A stretch of DNA of 64,000 bases from Fragum whitleyi (Eukaryota > Mollusca > Bivalvia > Cardiida > Cardiidae). Shown here in pieces: positions 55,651 through 64,000 of the stretch (its first letter is position 1; each line of letters starts with the position of its first letter). The translations under genes and the position numbers were made by a program. Location: NCBI GenBank assembly GCA_948146395.1, contig OX411548.1:32434912-32498911 (forward strand), given 5' to 3'. The notes beneath the pieces are model-generated. The model searched no databases. It was not told the origin of the DNA and was given only the letters and a program-made list of their open reading frames with translations.

Positions 55651-57276
55651 ATATACTCAGAACAAGAAGTTAAGCGCCACAAGTTTTTAGACAGAAGATT
55701 TTTAAAGGCAGGGAGCCTGCATTAATTCAAAATAACAGAGATGTAAATATTGAGTTCCAATGATGAAAATGGTATGTTGACTTAACAATTTCACAACAAT
55801 ACATGGGTGGTGATAAATTTTATTGACTTTGTACCTTGAAATGTAAATGACGTATTTTCACCTTTTTTTAAAACATGAAAAACTATTGTCAAAGCCGACT
55901 TACGGTGTTGTCTATGACATGATACTTGGTATTAGAAGTCAGATAACACAAATGCGATTAATTCCAGTCACATCTTAGTCAGTAGCGTGTGTAAGATCCG
56001 TGAGCATTGATCACTGAGCGCACCCTCCTCGGCATGCCACGAATCAGCCTCTGGATGATTTGTTTAGGGATTTGCTGCCACTCCTGGTGCAGTGCTGCTT
56101 CTACCTCAACCACTTTTTGTACAGGAGGCTCTCTCCGACGTATGCGTCGCCCTAAAATGCCCCACAGGTGCTCAATGGGGTTAAGATCGGGACTACAAGC
56201 CGGCCATGGAATGGTGGTGATGCTTCACGTTGCATAATGTCCGCCACGACTCTTGCTCTTTGGGGTCTGGCGTTATCATCCATGTACACTGGTCTTGTTC
56301 GAAGAGGGTGATTGTCAAAATGTGGAATTACCACAGGAAAATGGATGTTACCGCGATATTTATCGCCAGTCAATGTTCCTGGAACTGTCACTAGGTCCAC
56401 TATACAGCCGTAGGAGACACAACCCCATATCATAACGGAGTCACCGCCACCCTCATAGGTTGGTTGGACGTACTTTGGTGCAAATCGGGTGTTAGGTTTT
56501 CTCCAAATACGAATTCGGCCATCGTAGACATGCAACAACATCCTGCACTCATCTGACCAATGGATCCGACGCCATGATGCCAAGTTCCAACGTGCCCTCG
56601 CTCTACACCATAATAGACGTTCATTGATGTGTTTCTGTTGTAACTTTGAACGTTTGAGGGGTCTTCGTGCCTTATACCCAGCCATACGAAGTCGACTTCG
56701 CACTGTTGAAATAAAGACCCGTCTGTGTGTATTCCAGTTGTCCCTTAGTACAGGCGCACTGGTGAAGGGCAGACGTCTGACGTGACGCAAAAGTGCTCAA
56801 TCCTCTCCAATAGACGTTACTCTAGGGCGTCCAGATCTGACACTGTCCTTAACGTCGTTTGTTTGTGCGTGTTTTTGTACCAAACGTGTTATGACACTGT
56901 GGTGATACCCAAGCTGTCTGGCAATGGCTCTACAAGACATTCCAGAGTCTCGCATTCAAATTATTCGCCATCTTTCATTTGTAGACAATCTACGCCTTGC
57001 CATGACTGAGTTTTAAATCGAAATGTAAACAATTGCACGAGCTACACGACGTAAGTATCTCAGACAGAAAAGCTGATTTTCCACTTTGCACGAGCCCTGG
57101 CTTTACAGTCATTGCACGAGACTTGCAGAATATGCATGTGCATTCGAAACGTTATTAATCAATGGCTACAAGGTTGTTCTAACCGTTTGACAACATAGAT
57201 ACGTTATTAAAGTTTTCGATAGAAATTTTATTAACTTAAAACTTAGTGGCGCTTAACTTTATGTTCTGAGTATATA
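55651..57276 (-). mobile_element. Tc1-like transposon with terminal inverted repeats
   Basis: The left end ATATACTCAGAACAAGAAGT..TAAGCGCCACAAGTTTT and the right end AAAACTTAGTGGCGCTTAAC..TTCTGAGTATAT are inverted copies of about 37 bp with 2-3 mismatches. It is flanked by TA and 1.63 kb long, the usual Tc1 size. It contains a single transposase pseudogene. The TIRs are better preserved than the ORF. Confidence 0.9.
55979..57003 (-). pseudogene. Tc1-family (DD34E) transposase, broken by two stops and one frameshift
   Basis: From ATG at 57003, MARRRLSTNERWRII is followed by a UGA, then helix-turn-helix residues (CRAIARQLGYHHSVITRLV) and GRPRVTS. A second UGA lies about 56793, then 212 open codons with HWSDECRM (first D), a GGGDSVMIWGCVS box and MDDNARPQRARVV (second D). 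After one missing base near 56185 the frame changes to SPDLNPIEHLWG (catalytic E, 34 residues on) and ends GSYTRY-stop at 55979. The enzyme would cut and paste Tc1 elements at TA. Both stops could be C-to-T decay. Inactive as it stands. Confidence 0.9.
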
Positions 57277-57295
57277 ATATCATTGGTAGAAATGC

Positions 57296-57580
57296 TTTGA
57301 TTTTGAATTAGGGTTTTACGTCGCTTTCAACAATCTATCAGTTATATCGCGACGACTGGAGCACCTAACGATGGATTCCTGGTGTTTCTCACACCAGCAC
57401 TACCACCACATCCCTTTCCTAGCCTCCAGTTGCTATTCCACATAGGTTTACGATTATCTACCCATTGGTGGAAGACAAATGACGGAAAGGATAAGTGCCG
57501 CGGCCGGGGATCGAACCCGTGCGAATTTAGACCCCTGGATTAGAAGTCCTGCGCGCTACCAACTGCGCTATTGCCGCGGC
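57296..57580 (-). mobile_element. tRNA-derived SINE, copy 2, with 13-bp target duplication
   Basis: On the minus strand: GCCGCGGCAATAGCGCAGTT head (A-box), GGTTCGATCCCCGG (B-box), the same body as 30276-30554, and the tail CGACGTAAAACCC. It is bounded by TTGGTAGAAATGC (57283-57295) and TTGGTAGAATTGC (57581-57593). The head has an insertion (AATTTAGACCCCTGG region) relative to copy 1. Confidence 0.87.
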
Positions 57581-57593
57581 TTGGTAGAATTGC

Positions 57594-57959
57594 CATAGGT
57601 CTATTATTACCTTTGTAGACTTTTGTAAATAGAAAAATATCTTTATTTCTATGAACAAAAAAAGAAATATTACAATAACTCTTTAAAGATTTGTTCAATT
57701 TCTTTCTTTTTTATTATTTTTTGAGACTTTTATAATTAATCAATTTAAAGGGTATCGGTATACAAATAAGTGGCTCATATATATTACACAAAGTTTGCTA
57801 AGCATCAAAACTTTTTATACCATAATTTCAGGAAAAAATGAAAATTGATTATTAAAATGTTGGGAAATGGTCGATTGTTATCAGTTTATCAAATTTTAAG
57901 AAGAAAAATGATTAGAAGACTTTAAATGTAGACCAAACAGAGACACCCTAGAACTTTGG
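57594..57959. other. Short unique stretch
   Basis: AT-rich sequence; nothing recognised. Confidence 0.4.
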
Positions 57960-59465
57960 ACTGGGAGCCTAGCAGCCTAGCAGAGTGAAGTTGGCAGCCT
58001 TGCAGCCTAGAAGACTGAAAAACTTTTTAACAAAATTATTGATATCGGACACTAGAATTATAAACGATAAGACATTTCAAACCGTAAACATCGAATTTCT
58101 AGTGAAGTTAGATTTGTGCCGGATATCTCACTTTATTAAACTTTTCCGACAAAATGTCCCGAAAATTTCCCTGAACTTATCATTCTTGTCCTTATAAATA
58201 TGAGATTTTTTAATCTTCGGAGAAAAGAAACGGTAGTGGTCATTTTAGGATGCTACGCTGCTAGACTGCTGGAAATATGAAGTTGGCAGTCTAGCAGTCT
58301 GGCAGCCTAGCAGAGTGAAGTTGGCAGCCTAGCAGCCTAGCAGATTAAAAAAATACAAAATTATTAATATCTGACACTATCAATATGCACAAGAAGTCGG
58401 TTCAAACCGTATAAACTGAATTTCTAGTGAAGGTTGGTTTATTCTGGAAATTTCGTTTTATTCAACTTTTTTCGACAAAAATGTCCCAAAAATTTCCCTG
58501 AACCTGAGAAATTTAATCTTTGGAAAAAAAAAAATGTAGTGGTCAGTTTAGGATGCTACGCTGCAAGACTGCTAGAAATGTGAAGTTGGCTGTCTGGCAG
58601 CCTAGCAGCCTTACAGAGTGAAGTTGGCAGCCTAGCAGCCTAGCAGACTAAAACTAAAAAAAAAAATTAGCCAACTTATTTATATCTAACATTAGCAATA
58701 TGCTCGATAAATCTATTCAAACCGTAAGGACTTAATTTGTAGTTAAGGTATGTTTGTTCCGGATATCTAGCTTTATTCAATTTTTCTGACAAAAATGTCC
58801 CGAAAATTTCCCTGGACTTATCAATCTTGTCCTGATAAATATGAGAACTTCAATCTTTGGAAAAGAGCGGTAGTGGTCATGTTAGGATGCTTCGCTGCTA
58901 GACTGCTGGAAATGTGAATTTGGCAGTCTGGCAGCCTAGCAGCCTAGCATAGTGAAGTTGGCAGCCTAGCAGACTAAAAAAACTATAACCGAATTATTGA
59001 TATCTGTCACTAGCAATATGCACGAGAAGTCAGTTCAAACCGTAAAAACTTAATTCCTAGTGAAGCTAGGTTTGTTTCGGATATTTCGCTTTTCAACTTT
59101 TCCGACAAAAATGTCCGGAAAATTGCCAGGAACATATCAATCTGGTCCTTTTAATCATGAGAACTTCAAACTTTGAAAAGAAAATGGTAGTGGTCATTTT
59201 AGGATGCTTCGCTGCTAGACTGCTTGAAATGTGAAGTTAGCAGTCTGGCAGCCTAGTAGAGCAACTCAAGCCATTCATGGCTTCTAGTTAGGGTTTGAAC
59301 TGTTTTCTCGTGTATAATGTTTGTGTCAGATATCAAAAGGTTGTTATTTTTTGTCTGCTAGGCTGCTAGACTGCCAACTTTACTATTCTAGGTTGCTAGG
59401 TTGCTAGGCTGCCAGACTGCTAACTTCACATTTCCAGTAGTCAAGCAGCGTAGTACCCTAAAATG
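57960..59465. mobile_element. Tandem-core element built on GCAGCCTAGCAG phrases
   Basis: Four or five units of about 300-325 bp, marked by TTTTAGGATGCTACGCTGCTAG near 58248, 58552, 58882 and 59200. Each has dense GGCAGCCTAGCAG micro-repeats, AAACCGTAAAAACT and GACAAAAATGTCCCGAAAAT. The right end (59345-59460) is an inverted copy (TGCTAGGCTGCTAGACTGCC..ACCCTAAAATGACCAC), so the element folds back. The 57985-58197 open frame is a repeat artefact. Confidence 0.7.
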
Positions 59466-59489
59466 ACCACTACACTTTTTTTCCAAAGA

Positions 59490-61290
59490 TTTTTTCTATT
59501 GTGAAAATAGCCCCCACCCCCTGCCACACCCATTTTAGGTCAATCCAGATTTCTCGAAAAACTTTAAAAGTGGGTCACCAAAAGGGACGTTTCTGCCAAG
59601 TTTATCAAAATACGCCCAATGGTTTCGGAGGAGAAGATGTTTACAGTGAAATTAAGTGCCGCCAAGCCCGCCTATATTTGGGGGTCAATCCAAATAATTT
59701 GAACTACTTTAGAAGAGGGTTACCCAAGGATCCTTCATGTCAAGTTTCATTGAAATCTGGCCATTGATTTCGATGGAGAAGATTTTTAAAGGTTGTATAG
59801 TGAAAATAGCCAAGGATCATTCATGTCAAGTTTCATTGAAATCGGGCAAATGATTTTGGAGAAGAAGATTTTTAGCTCCACTGGCCGAAGGCCACTGGGG
59901 CTATTGTCATGGCGTTTTGTCCGTCGTGCGTCCGTCTGTCCGTGCGTGCGTCCTGTCGTAAACTTTTTTCTTTAAAAATCTTCTCCGAATGAAACTACTG
60001 GATGAATTTCTACCAAACTTCACAGGAATGATCCTTGGGTGACTCTCTTTCAAAGTTGTCCAAGAACTTTTTTTCCAATGAAAAATATGGATTTAATAGG
60101 CGTGGCTAATTTCCAAATATGGTAAAAAGTGAGTTTTCTCAGATTCTAATGGATGGATACCAACCAATTTTTACATGAATGATCCTTGGCTAACCCTTTA
60201 TCAGTCTACTAAAAATTATTGTAATCGGATGAAAAATATGTATTTTATGGGCGGAGGTCATTTCTCTTTATGTTATATAGTGAAAACTTTGAAAATCATT
60301 TTCTCAGAATCTAACAGCTAGATACCAACCAAATTTTACATGCATGATCCTTGGGTCACCCATTTTCATGCAGCCAAAGATTATTGTGGTTGGATGAAAA
60401 ATATGTATTTTATGGGCGGAGGTCATTTCACTATTTGTTATAAAGAGGAAACTTTAAAAATCATTTTCTCCTAATTAGATTGATGGTTATCAACCGAATT
60501 TCTCTGCTAGATCCTTGGGTGTCCCTTTATCAGTCTAAGAAAAAATATTGTGATCGGATAAAAAATATGTATTTTATGGGTGGAGGTTATTTTTCAATAT
60601 TTTATATAGTGTAAACTTTGAAAACCATTTCCTCGGAATGTAACATATGGATATCAATAAAACTTCATTGGTATTATCCTTTGGTGATCCATTATCATGC
60701 AGACAAAGATTATTGTGATTGGATGAAAAATATGTCTTTTATGGGCAGAGGTCATTTCTCTATATCTTATATAGTGGAAACTTTGATAATCATTTTAAAC
60801 ATCAGTAGAAGCCAAATTATCTAAAATCTAGTCAAAACTTTGATTTACAACTACAAGAATTTCAAGCCTGTGGAGCGACTCAAGCCATTCATGGCTTTCT
60901 AGTTAAAGATTTTATAGTGAAAAAAGCTCCCCCCACCCCGCCACGCCTATATTTTGAGGTCAATCCAAATTTCTTGAATAAGATAGTAAGAGGGCCACCC
61001 AATGATAATTCATTTTAAGTATCATTGAAATCGAGTCAATGGTTTGGGAGGACAAGATTTTTTAAGATTTTGTAGTGAAAATAAGCCCCCCCCTACCACA
61101 CCAAAACTTGGGGGGGGGGGGGTCAATCCTGATTTTTTAAATTTCAGAACAGGGTCACTAAAAGATCATTCATGCAAAGTCTCATTGAAATCGGGCCATT
61201 GATTGGGGTGGAGAAGATTTTCAAAGGTTTTATAGTGAAAATACCACCCCCCTCCCTGGAGCAAAAAACGGAATTAGACACACAGATGGT
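59490..61290. repeat. Tandem array of about 170-bp units, split by an inserted element
   Basis: Units AAAATAGCCCCCACCCC, GGTCAATCCAAATTTCTTGAA, CAAGGATCATTCATGTCAAG and GGAGAAGATTTTTAAAG occur at 59490-59870 and resume at 60904-61290. The break matches the insertion of 59871-60903 within GATTTT|AAAGATTTT. A G12 run lies near 61110. Confidence 0.7.
59871..60903. mobile_element. Tandem-core element with GGCCGAAGGCC start and CATTCATGGCTT hairpin end
   Basis: It starts TTAGCTCCACTGGCCGAAGG, GTCCGTCGTGCGTCCGTCTG. There are five or six units of about 180 bp with GAAAAATATGTATTTTATGGG and TTTTCTCAGAATCTAA. The end GCGACTCAAGCCATTCATGG-CTT is palindromic and recurs at 59265-59285 at the edge of the neighbouring element. 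It is nested in the 170-bp array and non-coding. Confidence 0.7.
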
Positions 61291-61837
61291 CCTTGAGCAA
61301 GATGGGTCGGATAAACAAGAAACATATGCTATGGTTTGGTAAATAAGAAGACTGGTGCTCAGACCCGGGTAACATAATTCTTTATGATGTTGTGTGAATG
61401 TATTTTTTTAATAAAAAAAATTATTCATTTTTTTTTTGGTTTCTGCATTTTTTCTTTATTCTAAATAAAATTTTGTAAATGCTTCTTTCTCAACGGTGTA
61501 TTTCCACCTTTAACAAGAGGGTGAAATTTCCCGTTTAACCCATTACAGAATAGTAATAGTCCAATTTCAAAAAAAAAAAAAAGATGCAAACGCCAATTTT
61601 TATCTGGTAAATTTTAAAAAAAATCTTTGTCTTTTGAGAAGACAATAATGTGGTAGAAAGTATCTTCAGTATTGTTTTTTCTCTTACGACAGCATTCGTT
61701 TCAATCGAAAATCAATTCAAGTATAGTTCCACAAGTTTAAGTGAGTGATCAAAGGTCAATTTTGTCTATACCTGTATAGACAAAATTGACTTTTGATCAC
61801 GCACTCTAAATTGCAGAACTATATCTTGAACATCAAT
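61291..61837. other. AT-rich stretch with one long hairpin
   Basis: GTCAATTTTGTCTATAC-CT-GTATAGACAAAATTGAC lies at about 61753-61790, with outer arms TATAGTTCCACAA / TTGCAGAACTATA. It is probably a palindromic MITE of about 110 bp. Confidence 0.65.
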
Positions 61838-63625
61838 TACAGTTAGTTACATCGTGAAATAAGCGACATCTCAATCAAATTCTCAATCACTCAACCAGCG
61901 TTCCGTTCATTTATTCCAAACACTCATACAAACCCTTCATAAACGCTACAAAGTTACTAAAATAAATTTAAGATCGACAACTACATTCAAAATAAATATA
62001 GCTAAAAAAACGCGATTCCGCTGACATTTTTAATCAAATTATAAGCGTCTGCATCTTGAGATGGAAAGCTATTTATAGAGATTGTATGCATATTTATGGA
62101 AGGGAGGTCACTAATATCGCTAATTTTGTTCATCGATATTGGTTTGCCTCCGTTTCATTTCACTAAAAAACAAGGTGCCAAATTGTCACAAGATACGCCC
62201 GTCACACTGCTAAGTATAAACTGGGGGTTTGAATAGAACTTAGGTTATTTTGAATGAATGTTTTTTGCACCCATGAAGTTTCATGATCCTAGCTGTTATA
62301 CTTTTAGAGATATACTCCGGACAAGATTCAAGTCTGAAAAACAACAAAGGGCAATAACTCAAAAAATAGGCCAGGTAGAGTTATGGTTCTTGTGTACTGC
62401 ACTCCCCCTTGGTGAAATCTATACACCCATGTAGTTTCATGATCCTAGCTATTATACTTTAAGAGATATACTCCGGACAAGATTCAAGTCTGAAAAACAA
62501 CAAAGGGCAATAACTCAAAAAATAGGCCAGGTAGAGTTATGGTTCTTGTGCACTGCACTCCCCCTTGGTGAGATCTATACACCCATGAAGTTTCATGATC
62601 CTAGCTATTATACTTTTACAGATATACTCCGGACAAGATTCAAGTCTGAAAAACAACAAAGGGCAATAACTCAAAAAATAGGCCAGGTAGAGTTATGGTT
62701 CTTGTGCACTGCACTCCCCCTTGGTGAGATCTATACACCCATGAAGTTTCATGATCCTAACTATTATACTTTAAGAGATATATTCCGGACAAGATTCAAG
62801 TCTGAAAAACAACAAAGGGCAATAACTCAAAAAATAGTCTAGATAGAGTTATGGTTCTTGTTCACTGCACTCCCCCTTGGTGAGATCTATACACCCCTGA
62901 AGTTTCGTGATCCTAGCTTTTATACTTTAAGAGATATACTCCGGACAAGATTCAAGTCTGAAAAACAACGAAGGGCAATAACTCAAAAAATAAGCCAGGT
63001 AGAGTTATGGTTCTTGTGCACTGCACTCCCCCTTGGTGAGATCTATACACCCATGAAGTTTCATGATTCTAGCTCTTATACTTTTAGAGATATTCTCCGG
63101 ACAAGATTCAAGTCTGAAAAACAACAAAGGGCAATAACTCAAAAAATAGGCCAGGTAGAGTTATGGTTCTTGTGCACTGCACTCCCCCTTGGTGAGATCT
63201 ATACACCCATGAAGTTTCATGATCCTAGCTATTATACTTTTAGAGATATACTCCGGACAAGATTCTAGTATGAAAAACAACAAAGGGCAATAACTCAAAA
63301 AATAGGCCAGGTAGAGTTATGGTTCTTGTGCACTGCACTCCGTAATGATGAGAAGAACACAATTGCCAAGTTTGAAGTGGATTGGACTTCAAGTGACAGA
63401 GTTATGCTCCGGACAAAGAAGTGGACGCCGCCGGACGCCCGGACGCCCGGACGCCCGGACACCCGGACACCCGGACGCCCGGCCGCCCGGACGCCGGATG
63501 CCACGGGTGATCCCATAATACGTCCCGTCTTCGACGGGCGTATAAAAATACTCATCGCACTCATTCAATTTCATTCAAATATCATTCCAAAACCACTCAT
63601 TTTGTCAATTTCAAGATGTTGTTAA
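61838..63625. mobile_element. MITE of the ACAGTTA / CATCGTGAAATTGAC family, split by a nested element
   Basis: The left part runs from ACAGTTAGTTACATCGTGAA to CCTCCGTTTCATTTCAC (61838-62170). The right part CTCATCGCACTCATTCAATTTC..GTCAATTTCAAGATGTTGTT is at 63550-63625. The two parts join to match the copies at 11893 and 47799. The insert is 62190-63545. Confidence 0.75.
62190..63545 (+). mobile_element. Tandem-core element with exact 156-bp repeats and CGGACGCC end
   Basis: Seven units of exactly 156 bp, marked by ACTGCACTCCCCCTTGG at 62396, 62552, 62708, 62864, 63020 and 63176, with a terminal variant at 63332. A GC-rich (CGGACGCC)n block follows at 63423-63498, then the hairpin CCCGTCTTCGACGGG near 63524. 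GCCCGTCACAC at 62198 is the matching left motif. Units differ by only a few bases, so the array is young. The period is a multiple of three, so long frames appear; they are not genes. Confidence 0.82.
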
Positions 63626-63814
63626 ATGTATTAAGTGAAATGATCAATAGATTCCTGAGCTTCAGTAGCGCCAAATGGACTTTCTTATATTGCAAACGAG
63701 ACATGAATAGTTGCAGGAAATGACATAACGTATCAGAATTAGAAACAGCAGATTAAGAACCAAGTGTTAAGAAAGAAACACAATTCGTCTTATTTGGGGC
63801 CACGGTTATAAAAG

Positions 63815-64000
63815 TTTCTCAGGCCCAGGCTCAATTTACACAAAATTTTAAATTTTAAAATAAATATATGAACATAAAAGATGACATTAATAAGTTGTTA
63901 TTTATATCAACCTATTAATATCATCTTTTATGTTAATACATTAAAATGAGTAATAAAACAGAATTAGGGCTTTAATCTCAAATTGAATTGAGCCTGAGAA
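63815..64000. mobile_element. Foldback MITE reaching the window edge
   Basis: TTCTCAGGCCCAGGCTCAATTT at the left faces AAATTGAATTGAGCCTGAGAA at the window end. Inner arms AACATAAAAGATGACATTAATA and TATTAATATCATCTTTTATG close it. Confidence 0.8.

Noticed and set aside
62546..63268. Two long open frames (98 and 136 codons) with repeated 52-residue units
   Set aside because: They arise because the 156-bp tandem repeat is a multiple of three and lacks stops in one frame. The sequence is a tandem-core element, not a repeat protein gene.

Overview
The window looks like nuclear DNA of a marine invertebrate, most likely a bivalve mollusc. It is AT-rich, has long introns with GT/AG splice sites, carries a CR1/L2-like non-LTR retrotransposon, tRNA-derived SINEs and Tc1 transposons, and is packed with 'tandem-core' repetitive elements ending in runs such as GGACGGACG or CTCACCTGAG, which are typical of bivalve genomes. 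The species cannot be told from sequence alone, and no bacterial or organellar features are present.

The only host protein-coding genes I can support strongly are three plus-strand paralogues starting at 13510, 32932 and 51108, about 18-19 kb apart. Each has three coding exons with the same intron phases (phase 1, then phase 0), and exon 2 is exactly 167 nt in all three. Each predicts a small secreted protein of about 190-210 residues: a signal peptide, a six-cysteine PAN/Apple-like module, then a C-terminal WSC domain split between exons 2 and 3. The WSC domains carry two extra conserved cysteines. The third copy has a shifted exon 3 frame that only a downstream AG acceptor restores. A candidate 3'-terminal exon of an unidentified minus-strand gene lies in intron 1 of the second copy.

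Layout: 1-2117 is a decayed LINE. From 2940 to 12760 lie tandem-repeat arrays interrupted by a 1.5-kb tandem-core element (3893-5405), a nearly intact 5.3-kb LINE on the minus strand (about 5862-11160) and a MITE (11893-12303). Gene 1 spans 13510-17771, with three or more MITEs in its introns. From 18.5 to 27.5 kb there is a duplicated 1.2-kb unit, one copy interrupted by a 1.6-kb element, within a satellite of about 180 bp whose core resembles an RFX X-box. The stretch 27.5-32.9 kb is mostly unique with one SINE. Gene 2 spans 32932-41996; its 7.2-kb second intron holds a satellite of about 350-bp units keeping the motif ATACGTTAC. From 42 to 51 kb there are MITEs, a Tc1 relic and long plain stretches. 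Gene 3 spans 51108-54710. From 54.7 to 64 kb there is a palindromic MITE, a decayed Tc1 element with terminal repeats, a SINE and several nested tandem-core elements.

In the LINE, ORF1 (2A-like motif, coiled coil, RRM) and ORF2 (endonuclease, reverse transcriptase, Cys/His finger) lie in the same frame, separated by one UAG and 30 open codons, and no AUG precedes the endonuclease domain. This suggests either stop-codon readthrough or a single nonsense mutation in a polyprotein element.
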